Of a DNA stretch of 64,000 bases, positions 45,382 to 58,109 are shown piece by piece. Below the pieces are notes generated by a model. It did not search any database. It worked only from the letters and a program-made list of their open reading frames with translations, and had not been told where the DNA came from. Source of the stretch: Gnetum montanum (Eukaryota; Streptophyta; Gnetopsida; Gnetales; Gnetaceae); the NCBI GenBank assembly GCA_015680685.1, contig MNCI01018361.1, forward strand, positions 289,559 to 353,558, written 5' to 3'. The translations under genes were made by a program, and so were the position numbers. Positions within the stretch are counted from its first letter, which is position 1. Every line of letters starts with the position of its first letter.

Positions 45382-46295
45382 TGATGAGCGGCTAGGTACC
45401 CCTATGCCCAACCATACGAATCACGGGCGTTCACATGCGACTTGGTCGAATTCCATAGGCTATAAGCACTTAACATACACCAGACTTTAACCAGTGAAAC
45501 CTTGGGTTAGAACGATCGTTGCCTTCCTAGTCTCACTTGTGATGTTCTGTTTGCGATGGTTAAGTGAGATTAAGGCTAATCATTTTTACTGTTTTTTACT
45601 TATCTTTTGGCATCTAATTAAAGTATGGAAAGTAAAGAATGAACTATTTTCTAATCTATAATTATCCTGATTTGTATTTTAACTATTCCTAGCATAAGTA
45701 TCCAATCCCATCTTCCGGGCACGTTCTGAGCATCCCCTAAGCACTTCTGGGTTACCAGACGTTAAGGGTCACTGGGTTTACCAAGTGTTGGGTTTCCATT
45801 CAAGATGGTCGTACTTATGGCCTTTACAAACTATAAGGGAGCGATAGTGATTAAAATAACAATAACAAAAACTTAAGTAATTAACTAGCAATTAATAAAG
45901 CATAAACGTATTAAACTATTGAATGCATAAAATGGCTAAATCCAAATGCTACAAGGAATGCTTTAAGATTTCATCTTTATTGTTTTCATGCTAATGGGCT
46001 TAGATACATCAACGCTCGAATAAAGAATCGATCACTTTTCTTACACCTGCTGCGGGTACTTGGAAAATATTCTATCTCCTATGGGAACAAACTGCAAGAG
46101 CTTCACTAAAACTAACTGAAAGGTACCTAAATAAGGCAGAAGGCCCTCTTATTTATAGGCTGAAATAGGCTCTGTGTAAACGAGGCCATGTCGATGCATG
46201 GAAGGCTACGTCGACAGGGCCGCATCGACATAGTCGCGTATACGCAGCCCTGTATATGCGGCCTAGTCAACGCATCGACTAATGACACTTCATCA
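45382..46295 (-). repeat. Ath-3 5' LTR (element sense)
   Basis: On the minus strand it starts TGATGAAGTG and ends GCTCATCA. U3 has GTATAC palindromes (GCGTATACGC at about 46235) and TATA box CTATAAATAAGAGG near 46155. Confidence 0.92.
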
Positions 46296-46300
46296 CCTAC

Positions 46301-48900
46301 TAAGCAAAATGTCCTCGATGGGTAATAAAGCACCCAGGAGATTACCTTTTGTAGAGCATAAGCATAAGGAAATTGATAAAGCAATTGCAAATAGAAAGTA
46401 AGGCATCCTTAATGTCATGTCCCTAATCTTGAATGGAGCTATTCTATAACAAAGATAATTTCTTTTCATAACAAATGATGTAAATATTATAATAAGACCC
46501 AAAAAGGACATGTTGTAATAATGACCATATGTCTTAAGGTAACCTTTGGAGGTTTAACCTATATTATTTATACCTAGGAATTAAAAGTCATGCTAGCATA
46601 GAGTTACAAAGCTAGTAAATGATAAGTAATGGATGCTAGGTGAAGTAAGACAAGAAGGTGATTGGCCATCCCTTTTGGTTGGTTACTATCCTAACCATCA
46701 TGGCAATGTTGGATTACCTCTAATGGATAGATTTTAAAGGAAGATAACCTTAAGGTTCACTTAGAGCATGATCCAAATACACTATTTTGACATTAATAAA
46801 GTTTCTTTTTCATTTCTTTTCATATTTTCTCTATCATATTCATTACACATAATGTTGAATGTTGCATATATTTGGTGTTTTCCATAACATCTAGGAATAA
46901 GATGTCATAGTTGGTGTTAAAGTAAACCATGACCACCAATCAAAATTAAGGACCAACTACAATCGAAATTCAATGATAAACTACGAGCCATAATCTAGGT
47001 AGAACCATGAACCATCATTGGATATGCATCATGTCCAAGATGAATCATGCAACTTAGAAGATTTCTTTCTAACAACTTCTATGAATATATGCAATCAAAG
47101 TTTGAAGAGTCTTGACCACACACTAAAAAGGTATATAAATCACAGGAGACTCCAGTAAGAACAAGGATAATATTGATCTAGGTAACTCTTATTCATCTCT
47201 TATTGATGTAGGGTTTTCCTTAGTTATCTAAGATAAATTTTATGTTTCATCAATAAGGTTAGTAGCCACAACTAAGTCTTTCAAGATATCACCTTGTTAT
47301 TAGCTTTTGATCATCCTTGGAACATCCAAACTCCAACAACTTGATATTGTATATTCTTATATATGTCCCAAATATCAGTGAACATAATGAAGTTAAGCTA
47401 CCTATAAGATCCCTCATTCCTATTAAATTAGTAAGGGTCATTAATAAAAAGTTGGTAGGGAAACTAACACTTATTGGATAATAACAAAGTCTTCTTCCTT
47501 ACTAACCCTTTCCTTAGAGCCAAGAATCCAAGCTTGATAATCCTTATTCCATTTGTGGAATTTACCATCATATTATAATAGAAGTAAGTCCTTTGAGAGC
47601 CTTAAGTATGCTCACATACCACATCACACATGTTATTTTGATGAAAATTAATCCTTTTTAATCTTTTAAAGTTACAAAAAGTTAACTTAGTTTTGAACCC
47701 AAAACCATGTCTAATGTGTAGTGCTCAATGACACAATTCCAATGAAACAAATTTTGTCTTGATTAAACTTACAACTTAGGAGATATTATTGTTTGAAATT
47801 TCTTGTAATACATGTTTAATAAAAATTAAAAAGTTAATAATTTTATAAAGTTAAATTTAAAAATAAAAAATTTAAAATTTAAAACTTGGAGTGAAACTTG
47901 TGAGCTTAAGGTCATTAGGCCAAACTCTTAATGATCACTTTGCTCATCACCAAGCCAACTTGCTGAGGTGTTTTCTAAAACTAAATGTAATGCACAAATA
48001 TTTAAAATTTTTAAATTTATCAAAAAAATTTGGCATGATTCTCAGTAACTACTACACTCCTTGGAGGCAAGGCCTACATAGGACCTAGCCATTGTAGATT
48101 ATAGCAAGGCTACACTAGGCCTAGATACTATGTATTAGGCTAGGGTCATGCCATGTTGGCCATTAGGTAATGCAACCTATGTGCTGCAATGTGCCTTCAC
48201 AACATTTGTGCATTGATGAGTAGTAAAATCCTTATCATCATTTCCTTGTGTTTTGTCTTATGTTTAGCTCACCTCATGCTTTACTACCATCTTTGGTGGT
48301 CTTTCTACCTTGTCACCCTCACCTTGATCAACTAATGTCACTACTAAGTGTGCAAGCATTATCTTCATCTAGCACTATTGCCTCTGCTTGTTCTTAATGC
48401 CATTGTCTTTGTTCATTACCAATGCTACATTCTCTGTAGCTGCTAGTGGCACCATTGCTACCTTTGATGCCCTATGTATATACCTACTTGCTAAAATATT
48501 TGTAGGGATTTTTAGTAGTATGGATCCATGGTGTTTGCGAATACCATGAACACTCCATATTCCTACTAGCCAATATCTATTACCATTTGAGGTCCTTATC
48601 AACTGGTAAAACACCACCAAGAAAATTTATGTTATGACCTATAACCTTTACCACCCAACTTGAGGTAAGATTTAATTGTAAATGTCAGGTTTGTGGCCCA
48701 TGAGATGCAGTCTTGCATACTTTAACTTTTTGGAGCTAAAAAATGCCTCATAAGTTGCTATTGCCTCACTTCCTAAGTGAAAAAAGTGATGTCACATCTA
48801 TATTTGGGCTTTAAAAGGCTGAAAATGCCTTGGGGGTTGCCAAATCTAGCATTTTCATAGGTTTTATGGTAGTCATGATCTTTACTATGTTGGAGTTGCA
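46301..48900. other. No feature recognised between Ath-3 and Tat-2
   Basis: AT-rich with only short open frames (for example 47891-48088). It may include the outer part of the Tat-2 5' LTR, but no second LTR copy lies in the window to define it. Confidence 0.35.
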
Positions 48901-48939
48901 CACACCTAATGTTGGAGTTGTTGGGGTTTTCATTTTTCC

Positions 48940-50500
48940 AACAATGGCCAGTGTAGTCATCACAATCTCCAGCAACTACACATGATTAGTGTAGTCATCA
49001 CAAATTCTTAGTAATCTTCACATGGCCAATGTAGTCACCATGTTTCCCAACAGATTTCAACAATGCTAGGGTAGGTCTCTAAGGCCAATGTAGTTGAGGT
49101 GAAGCCAATGTAGTAACAAAAGTCAATTTACTGTTTTTAGTATCTAGTGTAGTTTTGATGACCCTTGGATGTTAAAAATTGCCATAGATGGATAACTACA
49201 TTGAGAATTATGACTTGTTACACTTGCAAACAACACCAATTTGTTACCAATCATGATAGAAATTTTTAGCCTAAAATTAGTAATCTTAAAGCTTATAAAA
49301 GAAAAACTTGAACACATTATTTAGGTTCCAAACATTTTTGTAATCTCACAACCTTGAAAACATTAAGCAATTCAAGCCCATTTCACAATTGCAAGACATT
49401 TTGAGCAGATTGGTATCTACCTAAGCCCAAAGACTCTTAGCATAGTACCATTGCAAAAAAGTCAAGTGCAACCATTTACATCACTAATAACCAAAGTTGT
49501 AGATTCAAGTGAATACCATCAAGTTCTTAGTAATTAGAGTTTGGATGTACTTGGATCATGGAGTTTGACTGCAAAACACAACTTGCTAGCTCCAATAGGC
49601 TTAAAGCTCCATCCAAGCAAGCTTCTTGTGCATTTGAGCACAAAATATGTACTTCTTTGAACTTTATACTTTAAGCATCTTACTATTTTAATAAAGTTTA
49701 CAGTCCATTTGTTACACAAAATTTATTTCAAGTTTTAATTTATGTGTTTATTTTCATTTAAAGCTATAATTTCATTTTCCATATTTTACCTCCATTTACA
49801 TTCTTTAAGTCCTTGGGTGATCGGTTAGATCATCCAGGGCACATTGGATTCTCTTTCTCAGAGGCCATTAAGATTCAAGGTTAAAACTGTTCCATGGCTA
49901 TGATTTTTGGTTTTTCTAGCAACCAAATTTTTTAGGTGTAATAGTTTTCTAATGCTAGAAGGAAGGCCTCAGCCCAAACATTTCCTAGAACTAAATCTTC
50001 CACCTTTTAAATTCTAAAACCTGCAAATAACTACCATTAAATCCAACTTTGGTGTTCAGTTCCCTATAACTAATACCTAGTGTAGTTGTTGTGGATTTTT
50101 TTGGGTTTTTGCAGGATTTTCACAACAATTATTGGATTCTTTGAAACCAATGTAGTCTAAATTGAAATATAAAACTTTTGATTGTTGGAACATACATTTG
50201 GGGTCTAAGCGCTAGCATAGGTCCATACAACCACCCAAATCCATTTGTTGTGAAATTATGTAGAAAGCCAATATAAACACTTCCAGGACTCAAGCGTAGT
50301 CCTTGGTAAACCCAAAAGTTTATATTTTATTCTTCCAAAACTAGTGCACCTCCTTTAAGGAGGAATATTCACAACTTAATTTTACTAGGCCAAACCATAT
50401 CCGACCACCTATCCCAACGTAGTTGGTTGGGAAATATATTGATCTATTGCACATCCTCCAACATAGATCTTGTTGGTAAAGCTAGTGTAGTTGGTCCTTC
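48940..50500 (+). repeat. Probable Tat-2 LTR/leader with an iterated GTAGT word
   Basis: About eleven scattered copies of CCAATGTAGT, CTAGTGTAGT and relatives (48950, 48987, 49028, 49083, 49105, 49142, 50090, 50146, 50283, 50417, 50483) lie upstream of the Tat-2 gag. This recalls the iterated AGCGTGACC word in the U3 and leader of Tat-1. No LTR ends can be fixed. Confidence 0.5.
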
Positions 50501-50694
50501 TAACACCAAAAAACTTTCAAATTTTCCTAATTGCAATGTACATCACTACTGCTACAACCTACACCTCACCTGCAGTTGTAGTTTACACCATTTTCCAACC
50601 ATAACACTTTACATCTTGAACAATTCCACTTGCTGGAATTTTGATTTAAATAATTAGTTATACATCTTATTAAACTCAATTTAAACTAGTAATC

Positions 50695-53640
50695 ATGTCT
50701 CTTAGCCAATCAACTGTGATGCCCAACCTAACTAATATGACATTTAACCAAGATGCTGTTAGGGTCTATGACTCGAAACACCCTACCATAGCTAAGCGTA
50801 GATAATCGCTCAAATTAAGGGGGCAAAGCCTAAATTTTTCAATCATAAATGAAGATCATTATAACTTCATTTGTGCTAAAATCCAAGCTAGCCTACTCAT
50901 CTTGTGAATGGAGGTTGAGGCCAAACACGAGTATGAGTGAATATATCGAAATGGGAAGAAGTACATACCCTTCCCTTATGATGAAATACCACTCAATGAT
51001 AGTTATGCATGTATATTGATCATCTAATTGAGATGGATGAACAGAATGAAAATCTTAGTTTGGGAAGCCAACATGAGGGGCAAGATGAGTTTGAGGCCAA
51101 GCTTGAACTAGATAACTTTATAGGGAGCTTCTTTCAATAATCAGCTCCTTAAACCATTACACCCACTTCAACCTCCCCTACCGCATCGATAGGATAGATG
51201 CCTAAACCCTCATTGCTTGTCTTTTCAATCATGTTTGGGCTAGCACCTATTATAGTGGTTCACTAGGCATAATCTATGCTCCAATGGTCTCCCTATGCTC
51301 CCCTATGCCCTTTGCCATGCAACCTTTGTCTATATGGTCATCATCGTTGGTCTTCACCACCGCTCACCCCTTCTCAATACCAATGGTCCACATAGTGGGA
51401 CCCTAAGTGACCTAAGGGTCACATACACCCTTTGTACCTTTTGTTCCCCAAATACCTACTTTAGCCTCATTCTTATTGTTTGGTCCTCCTATGGCCAATG
51501 TGACCTAGACTCTTCCTTTCATGCCACAACCCATCGTAAGGTCACAAACATCTCAAATCATACCATAATCTTATGTATAGATCCCCCAATCCACCAAAAT
51601 GCCTTGATGCTTGGATCAAACATTCCAAATGATCTAGGATCTTATAGAAGACTTATGAAAGCTCAAAGCTTTGACAACCCAGATAGTCAAAATAATGAAC
51701 TTCTATTAAGATGACTCCATCAGTCCTACTATTCGATAGATAACTATTCCTTTAAGCATTTCCATACTCTAGTTTACCAAGAACAATGGAGAAGGAGATC
51801 CTAATTCCCACCTTATAACTTTCTATTTTGAGTGTCTATTGTTGGAAGCTTGACTGCACATCATAATGTGAATTTTCCCCATGCCCCTTACTAGGAAAGC
51901 CTTGGACTAGTACCATGCATTACCAAGAGGATCTATATCCTGACTTGAAGACTTAATATCATAATTCATTAATTGTTTCAAGGATAACCTAAAACTCGAC
52001 ATGACTCTTGACTAACTATTGAGGGTTAAGTAGGAACCCCTTAAGCTCATACAAAAGTTTATACAATGATGGAATGTTCTTTTCAATGATATTCCAGAAC
52101 CAATAGTCGAGACTCACCTTCTCACCATATTCAAGAGGGTGGTTAATGACTTTATTAAGTTAAAAGTGTACTATTTAGATTTTCAGTCATTTAGTCAAAC
52201 CTTTTCTCAAACTAAGAACATAGAGAATGCTGCTGAGGCCAGTCATGACCTCGCCTATGTGGTGTACAAGAACCAACACATGCAAAATGATAAGGAGAAG
52301 AGAAGACAAAACAATGTAGCCATGACCACTATGGCCAAAGAGAATAAGGCCACATCAAAACAAATCACAACCTAAGGCCCCTACCACCAATAACCAACCA
52401 TCAACATTTGGGGCTTATACATCAACCAATATAAGGCCTAACTTTGAATGAAAAGATTGGTCAAAGTACACTAGGTTACTAATAAAACCATATGAACTCT
52501 TGGATTAGTTGTTAAAGAGTGGGAGAATTCAATATAAATAAATGATAAAAAAATGCTTGTAAGAGGCATGACCAATTATGCAAGATAGCCAAAGACCTCA
52601 TTGTTGCAACTAGGAATGACCCACTAGTACCTAAGTACTTCAAGATTGACCATTTTTTCCACTACCATCAACTGCCAGGTCATGATACCAACTTTTTTCT
52701 AACGCTAAAGGATGACCTATAGAAGATGATAGACAACGGTGAGTTGGTATTCAATAAGTCTTGGCTAGTTAGACCTTAGAACCAATTCATGTAGGTCTAC
52801 AAGGATCCATTGAATGCCAACAATAGTTTGTATACTATAGCAGCATTTAATGTAAGCCACAATCCAAGATGTGTGAGGGAGTTATTTGTGATTTAGGCAC
52901 CTCCTCTCAACAAAAGGGACCCTTCAACTTCTACTAGTGCAAGGATCCCCTTTGTTGTAAGGATACCATCACCAACGCTTCCCAAGGAGCATTTCATGAC
53001 CAAAGTGCCTCTTCCCACTACAACCAAACCTACCCTTACAATTGAAAAATGTCCTCCCATAGTGGCTAAAGCAATGGCTTCTTCTCAACCAAACAACAAC
53101 AATAAGAAATCCACAAGTAAACAATGTAAGAAGCCCATGCCAAAGCCTAAGAACAAGATCAACAAGTAGGCCAAGGTATGAAAGGAGATGGATCCATTGA
53201 AGCCTACTTCCATCTCATTTGTTCCAATGAGCCCTAATGCTTGGGATGCTTCAACTAGTCAACCATAAGAGGACCCTAAGCCACAAGGGAGGGGGAAAGA
53301 GGTCAAAACAAAACCACTGAAGCATGAAATTTGCATCCTAGAATGTATAGAGAAAGTTAAGAACACTGAAAATGAGAGGTCAACAACCAATGACAAGGAT
53401 TTCCTCAATTTTATGGAATAGGTCAAGTAGTCACTAAAACAAAAGAACACCTACCTTAGCCTATATGACCTTGTAATAACTTCCGTTACATACATGAAGC
53501 ATTAGTAAAGATGTTGACCTCTATTCCTATTAGTGAGGACATACTCACTAGTGAAGAGTCCATCCATGTTGTGATGGTACCACCTTCATTAAAGGAAGGA
53601 ACAAAGTTGATAACACTGTTTCATGATAGTGAGGTCAAGA
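50695..53640 (+). pseudogene. Tat-2 gag, decayed
   Basis: A plausible start is MSLSQSTVMPN at 50695. The capsid-like domain at about 51780-52380 contains KFTKNNGEGDPNSHL, KALDWYHALPRGS, LEDLI, IQKFIQ and VVNDFIKLKVYYLD, matching Tat-1. A knuckle-like FHYHQLPGHDTNFF near 52656 has both cysteines replaced by F. A P/K-rich linker follows, with KDFLNFME near 53397 aligning to KDFIAALTQ of Tat-1. Confidence 0.8.
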
Positions 53641-54000
53641 TCAACCCATAGGATGGTGAGACAACCAAGGATCCCATGTTCATAACCATAAGGGTAGGAC
53701 AATATAAGGTACATAGGGTGCATTTTGATGATGGAGCAACAATTAATGTAATATCTTATACCATCATTGAACATATAGGACAAATAGAGCATATGCAATG
53801 TACTTCAACTTCTACTCTTAAATCCTTCAATGGATCTTGGGTTACCATAAAAGGCTCCATTTCTTTAGACTTTGTGACAAGAGAACAATTCCCCACAATG
53901 GCCAACTTCTTGGTGGTGGAAGAGATATTAGGATTCAATCTCAACTTGGGGAGGCCTTGGCTAGCTCAATTATGAGCTATTTCCTCATCCATCCATTAAG
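53640..54000 (+). pseudogene. Tat-2 protease
   Basis: The open segment 53676-53975 reads VHFDDGATINVIS (active site DDG), STLKSFNGSWVTIKGSIS, FPTMANFLVVEEILGFNLNLG and RPWLAQL. It is the cleanest domain of this element and collinear with the Tat-1 protease. Decayed coding continues to about 54290. Confidence 0.78.
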
Positions 54001-54299
54001 AAATTCAGCTACCTTACGAGAGAGGTGAGATAATCATCCATAATGACAATGTGGTTCCTTTTGTAGTCAATAATGTTAACATAGAACAAGGATCCAAAGT
54101 GGAGTTTTAGGAAGAAACTCCTGCTATTAACCACAAAGTCAAGAAGCCCGATAGAGCATAAGAGGTTAAAATTGACAATGATGGATCCATGGATGCATCA
54201 TGGGATGAGCTCCCCTTCAACATGGTTAGTGAAGGAAATGGGGAATACAAAATCATGCAAAGTAGACTATATACCTTGCCTAATCTTTTAAAGATTAGG

Positions 54300-55110
54300 A
54301 AATACTAGCATAATTGATGTATACCACCAATTTTATCACCTTTGCATTTATAACCATGTAGCCTTCTTTTTTCTATAATCTTCTTAGCTTAGTTGAAACA
54401 TTATTTGCATGTACCATTTGGCTTTGCTTTATTTTACATTGTTTTAACTTTACCTTACACATAGCCTAAGGTTTATTCTTATTTATCATTTACCTCTATG
54501 CCTTGCCTATTTTAGAACATAAAACATAAAAATACCATAAAAAATTTAAAGCCTAAAACCTCATAAAAATTTTAAAACATGAAAAACCAATAAAAACTTT
54601 CTTTTCAAATCATAGGGCTTGTCATGGCCTAAAACTAGCAAAACATCATGGCCCACTAAGGCCTACAACTAGTAAACATCAAGGTCTATCACAACTTTAA
54701 ATTGGCAAAATGCATGACCTACTATGGCATAAAATTGGCAAAAAATTTTATAACCCATTTACAACTTATCTCACATTTCAATTGCCTAGCTAGTTTCACA
54801 TATCACTTTACCAAATTATTACCTTATAGTTGCAAGATTTAACCAATGTAGCCTTATAACATGAATGAAAATGTAAACATGAATGAAACATTAAGCATCA
54901 AAACATATAATCAAAATTGAAATTGAAAAATAATAATGGGCTAAATGTCTATCACATAGTGTAACAAAGTTTTAAATGATACCGTAAAAACAATAAACCA
55001 TCTCTCAACAACCATGGCTAACTCTAGTCACAACATCATAATAACATGATTAACAATGATAAAATAGCCAAAGAGACAACCAATAGATGGTGCTAAGGTG
55101 TAATTGGAGG
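54300..55110. other. AT-rich stretch, no gene
   Basis: Low-complexity sequence with repeats of AAAACAT/AAAATTTTA and GGCCTA-type words (54540-54740). No reading frame is supported. Confidence 0.45.
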
Positions 55111-55113
55111 GGG

Positions 55114-56677
55114 TTAAGGAGAACCTCCAATGTCATCACTATTGGGGCTGTTGGTATCACCTGGTACCTATACCACAATAACATAAGTTTAATTAGTAAT
55201 CAACACAACATGAAACTGAATTACATTAAATTAAACAAAAATAAAACGTGATAAAATAAAAAAAACAAGCAAACCTAGGAGGGCTTATGTGCAACATCCT
55301 CTATGGGGACTTTTCAAAGGCCAACCTCTAAATGATGGAGGATTTGGTTCTCAGTCATGTGAGCCCAATTCACCTCCCCAAGGTTAATGCCCATTAGGAT
55401 GTTGTTCTCATTAATCTCAATCCATATGGATGGCTCTTATGAAAATGTGGTAGTGGTCACCTCCATATAAGTAGTAAAGACTTGAGGAGTTGGGGAATCA
55501 ACAACTATTAAAAAGCTTTTAAATAGTTTGAAGATACTCTTTGCATGAATCCCCTTCATGAACAACTCCAACTGGTGTCGTTTGATGGACTCCTCCTACA
55601 ACCAATTGAGATAAGCCTCATGTTCAGCCTTATACTTTTTCTTATAGTATTTTTGTGCTCAGCCCCACTCAATGACCCAGGCATAGTAATCTCTCCACTT
55701 CATGGCCTTGTGAGCCAGCAAGTCCATTTGCAGCTTCTACTTTGCAACCTCCCTAGCAAGAGTAACCTTGCCATGGATGGTATTCCAATAGTGTGCCCAT
55801 GTTATCTCCTTGGTTTGTAAGGAGTCCCTATTAGCCACTTGGGCTTCCATGAATCCCTTAGGATCCTGGAGATCTCTAATCACCTCAGCCTACCTCTTAG
55901 TTTTCCTTTTCAATGCCACAACTCATTTCCAGAAGAACTGGTTGGAACATTGACACTTCCATGAAGTTTTGGCACATGAAAGTGCACATCCAGTGGCACT
56001 TTCATATAACTTCCATGTTACATTCTTGACTTCAGGAGGTAGGCTAGGCAATGAATTGATCTCCATGGCATGGTTAGAACCCATCCAATCTTAGACAATG
56101 CAAGCAATATAACAATAAAACACACACATTAAAAAATAATAAGTAACAAAAAAAAACTTCTAAACCAATAAGACCACATAGCCATAAAACTTACATGAAC
56201 AAAAAAAAATGCATAAACAAAGTAAAAACCATTAAAGGAAAAATAAACTAAGGTTCTTACCAACATTGAAAGCAATTTCTTGCAGCCAATTGATCATGTC
56301 TTTAGCTACCCTAGGCATGAACTCCATCTTATTGGGAACCTCCATCGATGATTTCATGTGGAATGTGAAGGTTGGGGCCCTTGGCTGGGGATGAGGAGTT
56401 ACAAAAAGCATAACTATAGATTATATAGTCAAGACCAAGCTTTAAACATGAAAACATAAAATGTAATGCATAAGAACAAAATTCATGAATACCTAGGATA
56501 TCATTTGGCATGATAACAAGAGGTTCACCTAGCTATGAACCATCAAATATAGCATCGAGGTCATCTAATCAACACTGGATAACCCCTTGTCTTCATGTCG
56601 TTATAGAAACTCCTTCTCTAGGAATTTTTGCTTCACCTTTACTACCACTGCTTAGGTTGCTAGTTCTTGGTGCTGGT
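55114..56677 (-). pseudogene. Decayed multi-exon ORF of unknown family, antisense to Tat-2
   Basis: Proposed exons (minus): about 56677-56493, 56384-56261, 56089-55275, 55167-55114. The boundaries are GT-AG; the exon 2/3 and 3/4 joins keep frame, while the exon 1/2 join is uncertain. Exon 2 encodes FTFHMKSSMEVPNKMEF...INWLQEIAF. Exon 3, about 270 codons, begins DWMGSNHAMEINSLPSLPPE and is rich in K, E and aromatics. The last exon reads VPGDTNSPNSDDIGGSP then TAA. Stops look like TGG or CAG turned into TAG/TGA, as by methylation-driven C-to-T change. The 5' part is cut by the Ath-4 LTR. I recognise no domain. It could be a captured host gene or an antisense ORF of a Tat element. Confidence 0.5.
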
Positions 56678-57685
56678 TGATAAGCGATGAGGTACCGCTA
56701 CACCCAACCATACAAATATGAGTGTTTCACGCACAATCCGGTAGAATTATAAGGACTGAGTGCTTATGTGCCCTTGTGGAACAAGGATGGGTTGGTCGAT
56801 CATTGTCTTCCCAAGATTACCTGTATATCACTATTGTATGGTTAAGTAAGCTTGAGGCACATGATTTTTATAGCTTTTATGTTTTTATGTCCTGCGTTAG
56901 TAGGGAAGGAGAGAGGTAACTAAGTGACTAATTTAACTTAACTACTCATTAATGAAGTTCTAACTAATCCTAAGACTAGCATCTATTCCCACTTGTCGTA
57001 CACATCTTGAACTAGTGTAACATTGCTAGGATTACCAAATGCTAATCGTATCTAAGTTACCAAGCGTTACACGCATGCTTGAAGTGGTCATGCTTATGTA
57101 ATTTAACAATTTTCTTAATTGATCAACATGAATTGTTGTGCTAATAACGGAAATGTAAAGTGCATAAAAGAAAATAAAATAAAATAAATGCATAAGAAAA
57201 TAAAATAAAAGAAATGTGTAAGAAAAAAAATCTCAAGTGCTACAAGGATGAATCAAAGAGCTCGTCTTTATTGCCGTACACAAGGTGTGCTTAGGTACAA
57301 AATGTTCAAATAAAGATCCATCCACACTTAGACCTCCTACTACAGGCACTTGGAAAATACTCTAACTTTCAAATAGACTACAAGAGTTTTGCTACTTGAT
57401 TGCTGAAAAGACTTCCTTCAATTGTGCACTTGGGCACTGTATTTATAGGCTTGGGAGCAACTACTCTAATAATTAGAGTAACCGCTCTATTAATGAGAAT
57501 AATTGCTAAAGCAACTGCTAGAGTAACCACTCTAATAATTAGAATAACTACTAGAGTAACCACTAGAGTAACCGCTAGAGTAACCACTGTAATAATTAGA
57601 GTAACTGCTAGAGTAACCGCTAGAGTAACTGCTATAATAATTATAATAACTGCTAGAGTAATCACTAGAGTAACCACTGTCATCA
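56678..57685 (-). repeat. Ath-4 3' LTR
   Basis: On the minus strand it starts TGATGACAG and ends GCTTATCA. U3 (57450-57680) is a 12-bp tandem array; TATA box CTATAAATACAG near 57440; AATAAAGACGAGC near 57265. Confidence 0.88.
57450..57680 (-). repeat. 12-bp tandem array in the Ath-4 U3
   Basis: About nineteen imperfect units of AGCGGTTACTCT (minus sense) with interspersed AATTATT variants, filling the U3 upstream of the TATA box. Confidence 0.9.
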
Positions 57686-57700
57686 TACCCCCACGACTGA
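57686..57700 (-). other. Polypurine tract of Ath-4
   Basis: TCAGTCGTGGGGGTA on the minus strand abuts the LTR start. Related motifs at 58293-58306 and 59642-59655. Confidence 0.8.
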
Positions 57701-57929
57701 ATGAAAACTTGTCCTCAAGTATAGAAGAAAAGAAACAAGTTCTTTACAAAATATTGGAAAGGTATGGGATTATTGACTAACTAACAACTGATGGTGGAAT
57801 GGGATGATAGACTCAATGTGCCTAGTGAATGGATTAAGAAGCAAATTACAACATTAGTGTTCATGACCATTGTGGTGAACAATCGTACATAAATAATATC
57901 CAAGCCTTTATTTGATAGCTTATAGAGAA

Positions 57930-58094
57930 AGAGAGAGAAAGAAAATGAAGCATGTTACCGCCAATACTAATATTGTGCCTTCCATTGTTTATCCATAGCC
58001 ACATCACCAGACTTGCTCCTTTCGTAAATGCTCCAGTTCTAGTCCATCCTGAGTGCTTCCTCTAAGCCCAATCCATTATTTGTATGATTGCCAT
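57930..58094 (-). pseudogene. Short 3' ORF of Ath-4, decayed
   Basis: MAIIQIMDWA starts at 58094 (minus) directly after TTATGTGTGCAG and meets TAG after ten codons. The following sequence still aligns with the Ath-1 short ORF (an NNGRHNIGIG-type block). Confidence 0.5.
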
Positions 58095-58109
58095 CTGCAC
58101 ACATAACAC

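Larger units (their letters stand above)
29536..46295 (-). mobile_element. Ath-3: Athila-like Ty3 element with accessory ORF, interrupted by Tat-1
   Basis: LTRs lie at 45382-46295 (5' in element sense) and 29536-30434 (3'). The flanks CCTAC at 29531-29535 and 46296-46300 are a perfect 5-bp duplication. Minus-strand order: primer site, gag start, Tat-1 insertion (35901-44395), a pol C-terminal remnant, the noncoding block, a U3-like internal stretch, the accessory ORF, polypurine tract, LTR. Gag C-terminus, protease, RT, RNase H and integrase are missing. Confidence 0.93.

Noticed and set aside
57378-57780. Frames coding repetitive TRVTARVT or TLAVTLVV proteins
   Set aside because: They are translations of the 12-bp array in the Ath-4 U3, with no gene context.
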